Shown in pieces: positions 24,984 to 34,974 of a DNA stretch of 64,000 bases; position 1 is the stretch's first letter, and the number at the start of each line of letters is the position of its first letter. The position numbers and the translations under genes are program-made. This stretch comes from Chitinophaga filiformis (GTDB lineage Bacteria > Bacteroidota > Bacteroidia > Chitinophagales > Chitinophagaceae). Location of the stretch: NCBI RefSeq assembly GCF_021646545.1, contig NZ_JAKIRP010000002.1:806001-870000 (forward strand), written 5' to 3'. The notes under the pieces are model-generated. The model worked only from the letters and a program-made list of their open reading frames with translations. It searched no databases and had not been told where the DNA came from.

Positions 24984-26150
24984 ATGAAATCAACAAAAAT
25001 GAGAAACTCTGTTAAAATATTATGGTTCACAGCCTTGGGGGGAATGGTCTTTTTCATTTTAATGCTACTGCTCATAAATTTCGGGATAATAGGCAACATA
25101 ATGTCACTGGAAGATTTGGAGAACCCAGGATCAGTGAAAGCATCCGAGATAATTGCAGAAGATGATACTGTGGTAGGCAAGTATTATAAGTCAAACCGTT
25201 CTTACTCTAGCTACGATTCAATTTCGAAAAATCTGGTCAATGGACTTATCGCAATGGACGACGTGCGTTTTTATAATCACACGGGCATTGAACGCGGACA
25301 CATTATGGACTTCCCTTTGTACCTGTTAATAGGTAAAACAAAACATGGTTCCGGCTCGATCACCCTGCAACTAGCCAGGAGGTTACTGGTAAACAACGGT
25401 GGAGCAGATATTGCAACAAATGCCATACAACTCAGCTTCCAGAAAATGCAGGAATGGTTACTCACAGTAAAACTGGAACGTCATTTTACCAAACAGGAAA
25501 TTATCGCGCTTCATCTCAATACAGCGCTTTTCGGTGATACCATATATGGCATTGAAAATGCTGCCCACACCTTCTTTAGTAGAGATGCAGGTCACCTGTC
25601 CTTGGCAGAAGCAGCCACCCTTGTTGGAATGCTAAAGGGAGGGAAACTGTACAATCCTCTCCGGAACCCGAATATTTCTCTCATGCGCCGGAATGTTGTG
25701 ATTGACCAGATGGAGAGAAGAGAATTTATAACTGAGAAAGAAGCTGAGGATGCTAGAAGCCAACCGATCACTCTCCGGTATAATAAAATCGACTGTAATC
25801 AGGGTCCTGCTTCTTATTTCAGTGACGTGTTACAGGAAGAACTAACAGACTGGTGTAAAGAACATAAAAAAGTAGACGGCTCGGCATACAATCTTTACGA
25901 AGATGGCCTGAAAATTTATACCAGTATCAATCCACGAATGCAGATGTACGCGAATGAAACGGTAACCCCTCTCCTGCAAGGGGTACAGAAAAGACCTAAT
26001 CAGCAGTCCAGTATCAAAACGAATAGTCTATGGTACAAATGGCCGCAGTTGGGTGACATAGATGATACAATCATCGTACCGATTGACTTCATGCCAAAAC
26101 CTTTTTATATTATCCGTATAGAAGACAGGTACGGTAACAAAGTTAGGTAA
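24984..26150 (+). pseudogene. Truncated class A penicillin-binding protein (GT51 only), 388 aa
   Basis: One membrane helix (about residues 12-37) precedes a GT51 transglycosylase domain (about 65-245). The motifs are AMDDVRFYNHTGI (90-102), GSGSITLQLARR (122-133), QKMQE (153-157) and ALHLNTALFG, then LAEAATLVGMLKGG. The catalytic Glu of the usual E-D-x-x-F-x-x-H-x-G motif is Asp92 here; Glu157 of the second motif is kept. The chain ends soon after the linker that normally opens the transpeptidase domain (LKIYTSINPRMQMYANE), so the SxxK, SxN and KTG motifs are all missing; full-length relatives exceed 700 aa. A decayed gene is most likely; a retained accessory transglycosylase is possible. Confidence 0.75.
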
Positions 26151-26564
26151 TTCTACCACCGGTAAGATGCAGTTGGTCGGACGGATACCTACGCTTCTGT
26201 CCCTTTCAGTTGCCTTTTTGCCCACTTCGATACTTTTTATTTGACACAACAACCCGAATGTTTAAGATTTGTATTGTAAATGAAAACGTAATTGTTTTCT
26301 ATTATTAACAGAAAAAAACAAGTCGCGAACAGTATGCGGCAAGTTGTAGGTTTAAGTATCGGCCTGGTAGTATTACCGGGCTTTGTTTTTTTGCTATGAA
26401 AGCGAGTAGGGCGACTGTACCTTTAGAGAACTTTCAATTGGAGGGATAGTGCCTGCAACGACGGACGCGTTGATCAGGTCCGAAAATGTCAATGTCAGGC
26501 GGGAATCGGGACACTTTAACTTATTTTTATAAAATAACATCCCTATTTTTTGCAACTTTAGGGC
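26151..26564. other. 414-bp region after the truncated PBP gene
   Basis: No ORF supported and no recognisable remainder of the transpeptidase domain. It contains the terminator at 26361-26392 and then the promoter region of the two-component operon. TATTTTTTGC near 26553 is close to the Bacteroidota -7 box but not exact. Confidence 0.4.
26361..26392 (+). terminator. Rho-independent terminator
   Basis: GGCCTGGTA (26361-26369) pairs, with two G-U pairs, to TACCGGGCT (26374-26382) and is followed by TTGTTTTTTT. It lies 210 bp after the end of the truncated PBP frame. Confidence 0.7.
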
Positions 26565-27611
26565 ATGTTTCGAAAGATGAGCAAGATCCGTCCGCGGATC
26601 GCGATACTTAATGCGATCTTCATTGCGTTAATTACAAGTGGCGCCAGACATTATGGTGATTATGGCGAACGTGATAATTTGCTAACCACCTCTGAAATTG
26701 CGGCACTCTTCCTGGCCGGTTTTGTGATCTCACTAACCAGTTGGATCATCATTTTCACTTCCTTTGATTTCAGAACATCTTATAAACGCTGGCGCATTAT
26801 ACAGGCGGCCTTACGTTTCCTGTTGATCACGATTGTGACGGCTTTCATCTATATCCTGATCTTAAACTATTACAGGCCGGTAATGGTGGAATATAAGAGC
26901 AAATTTGAAGAGTGGAGCGTGCTTTGTCAGTGGGGATATTACAGGTGTCTTTTAATTAATTTCTTCATTCTTATTATCAAGTTTTCTACGGACAATAACA
27001 TTGCGAAGAGAGAGGCATTGCTGAGGAATGAGATGTTACAGAAAGAAAATATTGTAGCTAAATATGAGGCCCTGAAACAGCAGGTGAATCCGCATTTCCT
27101 GTTTAATTCACTGAATTCATTGAAATCACTTATCATGGTGCATCCGGAAAGGTCTGTTGATTTTGTGATCCGGCTTTCTGATGTATACAGGTATTTGTTA
27201 AAGCATGGTGTTAATGGTACTGTTACGTTGAGCGAAGAACTGGAATTTCTGCAATCCTATATTTTTCTTTTGGAGCGGCGATATGAAACAAATTTGTCAA
27301 TAGAGATAGATCTGCCTGAGCGGTATCTCAGCTCTATCATACCGCCGGTAAGTTTACAAATCCTTATTGAAAATGCAGTCAAGCATAACGTGGTTTCAGC
27401 AGCAAAACCGCTCAGCGTCAGGATCAGTATCCAGGATGATTTTATACATGTCGAGAACGATCTGCAACCACGTTATTCTATTGAAAAGTCTGAGAAGATA
27501 GGATTGGCGACACTGGATCACAGGTACCGTTTGCTGTCTGAGAAGGGCGTCAGAATTGAAACGAAGGAAAAGAAGTTCAGTGTTTTGCTCCCCTTAATTT
27601 ATGAAGTATGA
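26565..27611 (+). CDS. LytS/YehU-type sensor histidine kinase, 348 aa
   Basis: Four hydrophobic segments (about residues 12-30, 45-68, 80-105 and 120-140) form the membrane part. A coiled linker follows, then the His_kinase domain with Q-Q-V-N-P-H-F-L-F-N-S-L-N-S-L (phospho-acceptor His near residue 181) and an ATPase domain with L-I-E-N-A-V-K-H-N (N box). This is the usual Bacteroidota partner of LytTR response regulators. Its stop overlaps the start of the regulator gene by four bases (ATGA). The signal is unknown; the pair probably controls the efflux operon immediately downstream. Confidence 0.93.
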   Translation: MFRKMSKIRPRIAILNAIFIALITSGARHYGDYGERDNLLTTSEIAALFLAGFVISLTSWIIIFTSFDFRTSYKRWRIIQAALRFLLITIVTAFIYILILNYYRPVMVEYKSKFEEWSVLCQWGYYRCLLINFFILIIKFSTDNNIAKREALLRNEMLQKENIVAKYEALKQQVNPHFLFNSLNSLKSLIMVHPERSVDFVIRLSDVYRYLLKHGVNGTVTLSEELEFLQSYIFLLERRYETNLSIEIDLPERYLSSIIPPVSLQILIENAVKHNVVSAAKPLSVRISIQDDFIHVENDLQPRYSIEKSEKIGLATLDHRYRLLSEKGVRIETKEKKFSVLLPLIYEV

Positions 27612-28393
27612 GAATTCTGATTATAGAAGACGAAGTGAACGCAGCTGTGGACCTGCAGAATATGATTATGAAACAGGATCCTGCGTTTCAGATCGTTGCC
27701 GTTAAAGATAGTATAGACAGTAGTCTGGAGTGGCTGGAACAGCATGATGAGCCTGATCTGATCTTTAGTGACATTCAGCTGGCCGACGGATTAAGCTTTG
27801 AAGTTTTTCAGCGACATCCTATTACATGCCCAATTATTTTTACGACGGCATATGACGGGTATGCGATTCAGGCTTTTGAACTGAATGGCATTGCATATTT
27901 GCTAAAGCCTACAGATGAGAAAAAGCTTGTCATGAGTTTACAGAAGATAGAAACCTTCCGGACCAACCTGGCGAGAACGAAGACAACATCGTCTGGTGCT
28001 GCGCTGAATCTTGACGGATTACTCAAGTCTATTCAGACCAGTTATAAACCCTATCGTACAAGTCTGCTGATCTCTCACAAGACTAAGATCTTTCCCTTGC
28101 CTGTCTCTGATGTATCGTGCTTCATTATCAAACACGGAGTGACGTTTGTGTATACATCCGAAGGAAAGAGCTATGTCGTACCACAAACATTGGAAGATCT
28201 TGAACAATGTCTTGATCCCGCTGATTTTTACCGTGCCAACAGGCAGTACCTGGTTGCGTTTAGGGCTATAAAAGAAATAGAGCAGTATCTGGGCAGACGT
28301 GTATTGATACATATCGACGTTAAGGTAGAAGAAAAGATCATTGTCAGTAAACCCAGAAGTTCGGATTTTCTCTCATGGATGGAAAATCGCTGA
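27608..28393 (+). CDS. LytTR family response regulator, 261 aa
   Basis: An N-terminal receiver domain (I-I-E-D-E-V-N at the start; phospho-acceptor in L-I-F-S-D-I-Q-L, about Asp55; the T-T-A-Y-D motif; Lys in L-L-K-P-T) is joined to a C-terminal LytTR domain (about 155-258, with Y-R-A-N-R-Q-Y-L-V and I-V-S-K-P-R). The gene overlaps the kinase gene by four bases. About 106 bp separate it from the outer-membrane channel gene, so the efflux genes may be in the same transcript or in an adjacent target operon. Confidence 0.94.
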   Translation: MRILIIEDEVNAAVDLQNMIMKQDPAFQIVAVKDSIDSSLEWLEQHDEPDLIFSDIQLADGLSFEVFQRHPITCPIIFTTAYDGYAIQAFELNGIAYLLKPTDEKKLVMSLQKIETFRTNLARTKTTSSGAALNLDGLLKSIQTSYKPYRTSLLISHKTKIFPLPVSDVSCFIIKHGVTFVYTSEGKSYVVPQTLEDLEQCLDPADFYRANRQYLVAFRAIKEIEQYLGRRVLIHIDVKVEEKIIVSKPRSSDFLSWMENR

Positions 28394-28499
28394 GGTAATA
28401 TTTTGACCCGCTAAGGCGCCAATTCGCCCACATCGGTCAGGTTCTGCTTTTCCCACGGTCATTCATAGGGTATGTTTGTTTTACGAAACACAACAACCT

Positions 28500-29861
28500 A
28501 TGATGAACAGGGCGCATTCAGCCGGAATTGTCTTCTTTCTTATCATCACTATCGCTACCGCCCCGGCGGGGGCACAGGGTGTTCTTGATAGCTACTGTGA
28601 AACGGGGCTACGGAATAATCTTACGATACACCGGTTAAACAACGACTACCAAAACGCTTTATGGGCTTTCACAGAAAGTAAGCGGACAGCCGGACCTACG
28701 GTAGATTTTTCCGCAGGTTATACGAAGAATATCAGGGAGCCTATCGACCTGGCCGGAGGCCATACCGGCGAGATCGCAGAATTTCTCTCTCAACTGCAGA
28801 CGAGCAGTATTAAGAACGGTAAGTTTTATTTCCCGAATCAGAATCAATATTCATCAGCCATCCAGCTGACACAGAACATTTATAACAGGCAAAATCAGTA
28901 CAACAGGCAGGTTAAAGAAGAAAATAGTAAGGCTGTTGCCAGTCAGCTGGATGACTTTAAAACAGAACTGGATGCACAGATAAGGGATGCTTACTTTCAA
29001 TACCTGCAGGCCAACGAGCTGAAACAGGCTATGGCCAGAAGCGTGAAGATTGCGCAGGATAATGTGGAGGGTATTCAGGTGCAGATCGGGCAACAGAAAC
29101 AGACGAAGGACATCCTATACAGGGCGAAAGCTGATCTGAGTAACAAGGAAGCGCAATACAGGGATTGGGAGAATGCCTGTATGAAGGCGCAGTTTAATTT
29201 CAATTTTATACTGAACCGCTCTTTTGATGAGCGTATTCTTATTGATTCTGCTTACCTGTTTCAATCGCAACATACCTATCTTATTAGCAGTGCACGTGAT
29301 ACATCACCTACAGGATATCATGCCAGTTATCTTAAACACAATGCAGACGCTGCCCGTTTACAGGAAAGAGCTATCCGCTCCCAGACAACAATCCCTCTTG
29401 TACAGCTGAACGCGACCGGCGGCATCAGCGGGTCCAATATCAACTTTAATAATAAAAGGCTACCATACAGCAATTTTGAGCTCTCCCTGAAGTGGAACCT
29501 CTTCAACAATGGTGTAAATAGAAGCAGGGCAAGGCAGGCTTATTTCCAACGGCAAAGTTTGGAGGCGCAATATAATAATAGCCTCATGCAGATTGCGTTG
29601 AATGAACGCTCAGCATATAGTGATATTGTTACTCACCTCGCCAATTATCAGTCATCGCTGGCAGCGTATCAGAATGCAGACGTCTATTTCAGTGCCGTCA
29701 GGTCAAAGTTCGATCTGCAGATGGCAACTATCCTGGAACTGCTGGATGCTGAAGAACAGCTTCGGCAGGCCGATGCCAACCTGATAAAATGGTATTACAA
29801 TCTTCAATTCAAACTGGTGGGTTACCAGAAAACCACAGGCAAAAAACTCAAGCTGGAATAA
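28500..29861 (+). CDS. TolC family outer-membrane efflux channel, 453 aa
   Basis: The ATG at 28500 (or 28503) gives a proper signal peptide (FFLIITIATAPAGAQG); the TTG farther upstream would add eight unsuitable residues. The mature chain has the two long coiled repeats of TolC-type proteins (about 130-210 and 345-440), ending in F-D-L-Q-M-A-T-I-L-E-L-L-D-A-E-E-Q-L, the conserved second helix of the outer-membrane efflux family. It forms the outer-membrane channel for the adaptor and pump encoded next; the adaptor starts 2 bp after this stop. Confidence 0.92.
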   Translation: MMNRAHSAGIVFFLIITIATAPAGAQGVLDSYCETGLRNNLTIHRLNNDYQNALWAFTESKRTAGPTVDFSAGYTKNIREPIDLAGGHTGEIAEFLSQLQTSSIKNGKFYFPNQNQYSSAIQLTQNIYNRQNQYNRQVKEENSKAVASQLDDFKTELDAQIRDAYFQYLQANELKQAMARSVKIAQDNVEGIQVQIGQQKQTKDILYRAKADLSNKEAQYRDWENACMKAQFNFNFILNRSFDERILIDSAYLFQSQHTYLISSARDTSPTGYHASYLKHNADAARLQERAIRSQTTIPLVQLNATGGISGSNINFNNKRLPYSNFELSLKWNLFNNGVNRSRARQAYFQRQSLEAQYNNSLMQIALNERSAYSDIVTHLANYQSSLAAYQNADVYFSAVRSKFDLQMATILELLDAEEQLRQADANLIKWYYNLQFKLVGYQKTTGKKLKLE

Positions 29862-29863
29862 TT

Positions 29864-30913
29864 ATGCAGAAACATCACATGACCGGCATGCTTATAGCAT
29901 TGGCGCTATTTGCATGCCGGCAGAAACCCGGCCAGGGGGTGGAGACACTCATCCCCCATGTCACAGTTGTGCATCCGGAGATCGCGCCTTTAGCAGATAC
30001 GATCATTGCCACCGGCCTTATTACTACTATTGATCAGTCAGATCTTTCCTTTAAAACCGGGGGCACTGTTGAGCAAGTGTACATAAAAGAAGGCGATTTT
30101 GTCAGAAAAGGTCAGCTGCTGGCACGTCTGAACACTGCTGAGTATAAATCGCAGATTGACCAGCTGGATTATAAGATCAGCCAGTATATGCGTGATATTA
30201 AACGCCTGCAGGTGCTGGTGAAAGACACCATTGCCACGATGGAGCAGTTGCAGAATACGGAAACCGCATTGGCTGCCAGCAGAGCGCAAAAGGACGCATT
30301 GGCATACAATCTTGACCAGACTTCTATTTATGCGCCTGCGGATGGCGTCATCCTGAAAAAACAGATCAATAAAGGTGAATATAAGCCATCCGGAGCACTG
30401 GCCTTTACACTGGGGAGTAATGGCAATGACGGTAACAGGCATTGGATGTTTAAGGTCAGTTTAAGCGATAAGGACAGGTTAAGATTAAAGTTGAATGAGC
30501 GCACCATCCTCACACTGGATGCATTGCCTGAACATCCCCTGGAAGGTGTGGTGTACAGGATGTCCACCATTCCTGATGCAGTAACGCTTACATACGAGTG
30601 CTATATCCGTTTTGAGCCAAAACAGGTGCCGATCGTCTACGGACTTACCGGCAAACTGCTCTTGCCGGCAATGAATGAACAGTCATACACATTACTGCCA
30701 CTGGAGGCTGTGACACAGGTAAATGAGGGCACAGGCATCATTTATACGGTATCGGCTCAGTCACTTGCCCGGCGGTCCGAAGTGAAACTATTAAGCATAA
30801 AGCAGAATAAAGCAGTGCTGTATACAGTGCTCAGTCCGGCGGAACGTGTGATCATTGCAGGTAATGACGGGTTGGAGGACGGGCAGAAGGTTCAAATTGA
30901 AAATGCCAGGTAA
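29864..30913 (+). CDS. RND efflux periplasmic adaptor (HlyD/MFP), lipoprotein, 349 aa
   Basis: The ATG at 29864 gives a short signal with lipobox (LFAC, Cys near residue 19). The mature part contains the barrel-sandwich/lipoyl half motif (G-G-T-V-E-Q-V-Y-I-K-E-G-D-F-V-R-K-G-Q-L-L-A-R-L), a coiled hairpin (about 90-145), the second half (I-Y-A-P-A-D-G-V-I-L-K-K) and a beta-barrel domain. It connects the inner-membrane pump to the outer-membrane channel. The upstream gene ends 2 bp before it and the pump gene begins 2 bp after it. Confidence 0.94.
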   Translation: MQKHHMTGMLIALALFACRQKPGQGVETLIPHVTVVHPEIAPLADTIIATGLITTIDQSDLSFKTGGTVEQVYIKEGDFVRKGQLLARLNTAEYKSQIDQLDYKISQYMRDIKRLQVLVKDTIATMEQLQNTETALAASRAQKDALAYNLDQTSIYAPADGVILKKQINKGEYKPSGALAFTLGSNGNDGNRHWMFKVSLSDKDRLRLKLNERTILTLDALPEHPLEGVVYRMSTIPDAVTLTYECYIRFEPKQVPIVYGLTGKLLLPAMNEQSYTLLPLEAVTQVNEGTGIIYTVSAQSLARRSEVKLLSIKQNKAVLYTVLSPAERVIIAGNDGLEDGQKVQIENAR

Positions 30914-30915
30914 TA

Positions 30916-33900
30916 ATGAATATACCACGATTTTTTATTCGCAATAAACAGTTTTCCATCTGTGTTTTCCTGATGATCGCCTACTGGGGTTATCAGTCAT
31001 TCCGCAAGATGCCCAAGAGTGAAGACCCGCTATTCCCGCTTCCCCAGTATACCGTGAATATTGTTTATCCGGGTGCTACTCCCACAGATCTTGAGCAGCT
31101 GGTGGTGAACCCATTGGAGTTGCAGCTGGGTACACTTGATCTGATAGAATATATGCAGACGAAGATAAGTGACGGTTCTGCAAGTATCAAGATCAAATTT
31201 CTTCAGAAGGCGGATGAGGAGAAGAAATTTGATGAGGTGCAGCGGGAGATCAATAAAGTAAAACCAGATCTGCCTGCAGGTGTGAAGAGTATTGATGTAA
31301 AACAGTCATCAACCAGTAATGTAAGCATTCTGCAATATGCATTGGTCAGTGAGGATAAACCTTACAGTGAATTACAGCTGATGGCAGAAAATGCACAACG
31401 TGCCATTCAGAAGGTGAAGGGGATAGGGGAAGTCCTGTTACATGCTATTCCCGCCCAGCAGATCAATGTTGAGATGGATCTGCCACGGATGGCGGCTAAC
31501 GGCATTACGCTGACAGATATCAACAATGCTATTAAAAGCGAAGCTGTCAATCTTCCTGCAGGGTACCTTGATGTTTCAGTGAACAGGTATAATATCAAGA
31601 TAGGAGGGGACTACAGAAGTGAAGATCAGGTCAGGAACACCATCATTAAAACTTCCGGCGATCACATTGTTTACCTGAAAGACGTTGCAGGTGTGACAAG
31701 AGGATATGAGCCTGATAACTATTTTGCCAGGTATAATGGCAAGCGTGCTGTATTTATATCAGTTACCCAGCAGGAAGATGCCAATATCTTTGACATTACG
31801 GCACAGGTAGAACAGGAGCTGAAGTCTTTCTATCATGCAGGAAATGGTATTAAACTGGAGAAGGTCTTTGATCAAAGCCTTAGCGTGTCTCACCGCCTGA
31901 ATAATCTCTACCGCGATTTCTGTATCGCTATCGTTCTGGTTCTCTTTACCTTGCTTCCGCTGGGTTTAAGAGCGTCTTATGTTGTCATGTTCAGCATACC
32001 GGTATCGATCTTCATAGGCATTGGTCTGTTAGACCTCTCCGGTTATTCGCTGAATCAGTTTTCCATTGTGGGCCTGGTAATCGCGTTGGGTTTGCTGGTG
32101 GATGATTCCATTATCGTCGTAGAGAATATTGTTGCAAAACTGCGTAAAGGAGAGGGCAGGGAGGAAGCTGCTATCAATGGTACCAATCAACTGATCAGGG
32201 CAATCATTACGGTAACGGTTTGTATCCTGCTGTCTTTTCTGCCACTGGTAACGCTGCAGGGGGCCACCGGCGACTTTATACGCAGTTTACCACTGGCGGT
32301 GATCTATACCATGGCGGGTTCGCTGCTGGTATCTGTAACAATGACGCCATTGCTGTCAAAGTTCCTCCTGAAAGACCAGATAGGCGACAACGTTTTCTAC
32401 AGGGCTATTATGAAGTTCAATGAAGGCCCTTTTATGCGGATGTTGACGTTCTGTATGAAATGGCCGAAGATGACGCTTACTGTGGCATTAGGGCTGGTAT
32501 TGGCGGGTTTCATGCTGATGAAGGCAATAGGCTTTAGTTTCTTTCCAAGCTCTGAAAAACCGCAGTTCCTCGTTGATGTGACCTTGCCTGCTGCTGCGAA
32601 TATTGAAGCTGTGGATAAGGTTGTTCATTGGGTAGAGCAGCGTTTACATGAAAAGCCTTATATCCGGGCATATGCCGCTAATATCGGCAAGGGTAATCCG
32701 CAGGTATATTATAATGTCGGTCAATCGGGACAAAAGGCCAATACAGCGCAGCTGTTGTGTTTTACTGAACACTATGATAAAGATCATTTCCCTGGCTTTC
32801 TGGACAGTCTGCGGAATGAGTTTGCAAAGTATCCCGGGGCTATTATACAGGTGCGTGAGTTCATGCAAGGCCCCCCGGTGGGTACGCCGATAGAGATCCG
32901 CATCTTCGGAGACAATCTTCAGACCTTATACACGCTGGCAGGACAGGTGGAAGGGGCGTTGAAGAGCACACCCGGTGCCAGGGATATTGACAACCCGCTG
33001 AGACAACAGAAGGTAGAGGTAAAGATCCTGATCAATCATGAGAAGGCATTGTCTCTCGGTGTGTCCATTGCAGAAATTTCGAAATCAGTTCGTACGACTT
33101 TCGCAGGGGTATCCGCAACGGAAATTACGGATGATGCCGGTAATAACCTTGATGTAAACCTGACCCTGGATCAGTATGCGAAGGGAAGTTTTGATGTATT
33201 CAAGCAGATCTATGTCAGTGCGGCAACGGGTAAGTTAGTGCCATTGTCGCAGGTGGCGGAAATCAAACTGCAAAGTGCTCCTTCTATATTGCAGCACTTT
33301 AATAAAAGAAGAAGCATTACGGTGACTGCCTATGTCAAGACTGGTTACCTCACCGGCAAAGTGACGAATGAGGTATTGAGTAAGATCAACAAGATCAGGT
33401 TTCCCGAAAACTATTTCTACGAAGCGGGAGGAGAGGCTGAGAAACGTAAAGAGTCTTTCGGCGGACTGTCAACTGCTTTGGCAGTATCCGTATTTGGCAT
33501 TCTTGCAGTGCTTATTCTGGCTTTCCGTGGATTAAGAGGAACAGTGATCGTAGCCTCCGCCATTCCCCTGGGAATACTTGGCGCTGTAGTGGCCTTGTAT
33601 GCAGGAGGCTACACCTTTTCCTTCACGGCGTTTGTCGGTATCATTACGCTGATCGGGCTTGAGGTGAAGAATACGATTATCATTGTGGACTTCACGGAGC
33701 AGATGCGTGTGGCCGGACACTCAAAGGATGAGGCCATACAGCTGGCGACAGAAGAGCGGTTTACGCCTATCTTCTTAACTACACTCACGGCAGTTTTTGC
33801 GCTCATTCCGCTGGTGATCGAAAGGTCCGATTTCTTCTCGCCCCTGGCACTGGTGCTTATCGGAGGGCTGCTCAGCTCCCTGTTATTAACCAGGTTCGTT

Positions 33901-33933
33901 GCACCAGTGCTTTATAAGATGATCATGAAATAA
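30916..33933 (+). CDS. RND family efflux transporter permease, 1005 aa
   Basis: The sequence has the full architecture of an AcrB/MexB-type pump: first helix near residues 10-28, large periplasmic domain, helices 2-6, second periplasmic loop and helices 7-12. The proton-relay pair is present in helix 4 (G-L-L-V-D-D-S-I-I-V-V-E-N), together with G-x-x-x-x-G-L-x-x-K-N-x-I-I-I-V in helix 10. Length is normal (about 1000-1050 aa). Substrates (drugs, bile-like compounds or metals) cannot be told. It is the third gene of a tight tripartite operon. Confidence 0.95.
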   Translation: MNIPRFFIRNKQFSICVFLMIAYWGYQSFRKMPKSEDPLFPLPQYTVNIVYPGATPTDLEQLVVNPLELQLGTLDLIEYMQTKISDGSASIKIKFLQKADEEKKFDEVQREINKVKPDLPAGVKSIDVKQSSTSNVSILQYALVSEDKPYSELQLMAENAQRAIQKVKGIGEVLLHAIPAQQINVEMDLPRMAANGITLTDINNAIKSEAVNLPAGYLDVSVNRYNIKIGGDYRSEDQVRNTIIKTSGDHIVYLKDVAGVTRGYEPDNYFARYNGKRAVFISVTQQEDANIFDITAQVEQELKSFYHAGNGIKLEKVFDQSLSVSHRLNNLYRDFCIAIVLVLFTLLPLGLRASYVVMFSIPVSIFIGIGLLDLSGYSLNQFSIVGLVIALGLLVDDSIIVVENIVAKLRKGEGREEAAINGTNQLIRAIITVTVCILLSFLPLVTLQGATGDFIRSLPLAVIYTMAGSLLVSVTMTPLLSKFLLKDQIGDNVFYRAIMKFNEGPFMRMLTFCMKWPKMTLTVALGLVLAGFMLMKAIGFSFFPSSEKPQFLVDVTLPAAANIEAVDKVVHWVEQRLHEKPYIRAYAANIGKGNPQVYYNVGQSGQKANTAQLLCFTEHYDKDHFPGFLDSLRNEFAKYPGAIIQVREFMQGPPVGTPIEIRIFGDNLQTLYTLAGQVEGALKSTPGARDIDNPLRQQKVEVKILINHEKALSLGVSIAEISKSVRTTFAGVSATEITDDAGNNLDVNLTLDQYAKGSFDVFKQIYVSAATGKLVPLSQVAEIKLQSAPSILQHFNKRRSITVTAYVKTGYLTGKVTNEVLSKINKIRFPENYFYEAGGEAEKRKESFGGLSTALAVSVFGILAVLILAFRGLRGTVIVASAIPLGILGAVVALYAGGYTFSFTAFVGIITLIGLEVKNTIIIVDFTEQMRVAGHSKDEAIQLATEERFTPIFLTTLTAVFALIPLVIERSDFFSPLALVLIGGLLSSLLLTRFVAPVLYKMIMK

Positions 33934-33961
33934 ATAATCCTCAATTTAAACACATCACGAA

Positions 33962-34873
33962 ATGTTAAATCGTCAGCTAATCATTGCAATAATCTGTTTG
34001 TCGCCGGTAATTGGTATCGCACAGCAACGCAAAGAACTAGCCCAGATCGGCTACATCTACATACCTGTCAAGTTAGGTGATACTTCTGCCAGCGCCAAAG
34101 TGCTGGACATTGAACTTACCATGCCTGTTTTTAGGAAGCCTAAAGAATCGCTTATGTTGAAGATGGAGTTTGGAAAGATGACTTTCCATAATTTCCGGGA
34201 CGTAGTGGAGGAAACGCTTTACAGTGTCGCTTTACAGGGAGCCTACAGCCGAAAATTCAGTGATACAACGAAAACATTCACACTCCTGGGACAGATCGGG
34301 ATTTTCTCAGATTGGGAGGATATCACGGGAGAAGACATCCGTGGAACTATTGGTTTCCAATATAAATATGCCCGCTCACCCAGACTGAAATATGGTTTGG
34401 GGCTGGCTTATTCCAATCAGTTCTTTGGGCATCAGATCTCGCCTTATGTTACTTTTGATTATCGTCCGAACGCGCGTTGGGATATCTATGGGCAGTTTCC
34501 CACTAATGTCCGTGCTGCTTATCTGATCACTGAGCGGGATAATGTGGCATTGGGGATAAGGGGTTTTACACGTAGTTATCGTCTTTCAAATAGACAGAGT
34601 TCCAGTCATTATGAGAATAGCGGGTTTATACAGACAACACAGTGGAGTGCGAAACTTTATTATGAACATACCTTTGGCAAGCATCTGACACTGACGGGGA
34701 GTGCGGGTTACGCAATCATTAACAAGTTCAGGCAGTTTGATTACATTCCAGGTTCTATGCTGAATTCATGGACGATCATCACTTTCCCCGTCGGGAAGAA
34801 AAGGCCGGATCCTAATCAGGAGGTGAGTAAGGCAGGGATGGTGTATCAGTTAAGTTTATCTTACACATTGTAA
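33962..34873 (+). CDS. Outer-membrane beta-barrel protein, DUF6268-like, 303 aa
   Basis: A signal peptide (ending IGIAQ) precedes a chain of alternating amphipathic strands ending in an aromatic-containing L-S-L-S-Y-T-L terminus, typical of an outer-membrane barrel. The general pattern resembles the DUF6268 family often encoded after RND pumps, but this naming is tentative. It lies 28 bp after the pump gene and is probably the last gene of the operon, before the hairpin at 34901. Its role in efflux is unknown. Confidence 0.75.
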   Translation: MLNRQLIIAIICLSPVIGIAQQRKELAQIGYIYIPVKLGDTSASAKVLDIELTMPVFRKPKESLMLKMEFGKMTFHNFRDVVEETLYSVALQGAYSRKFSDTTKTFTLLGQIGIFSDWEDITGEDIRGTIGFQYKYARSPRLKYGLGLAYSNQFFGHQISPYVTFDYRPNARWDIYGQFPTNVRAAYLITERDNVALGIRGFTRSYRLSNRQSSSHYENSGFIQTTQWSAKLYYEHTFGKHLTLTGSAGYAIINKFRQFDYIPGSMLNSWTIITFPVGKKRPDPNQEVSKAGMVYQLSLSYTL

Positions 34874-34900
34874 TAGCTTGCGTATTTGATAAGTAATGTC

Positions 34901-34928
34901 AAGGCCATCGGCGGTTGCTGATGGCCTT
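34901..34928 (+). terminator. Hairpin at the end of the efflux operon
   Basis: AAGGCCATC (34901-34909) pairs with GATGGCCTT (34920-34928) around a GC-containing 10-nt loop. No strong T run follows on either side, so termination is likely but not certain. Confidence 0.5.
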
Positions 34929-34974
34929 GCTGATATCTTGCTCATAGTATACCTGAGATCTCAACTTCCTTTTA

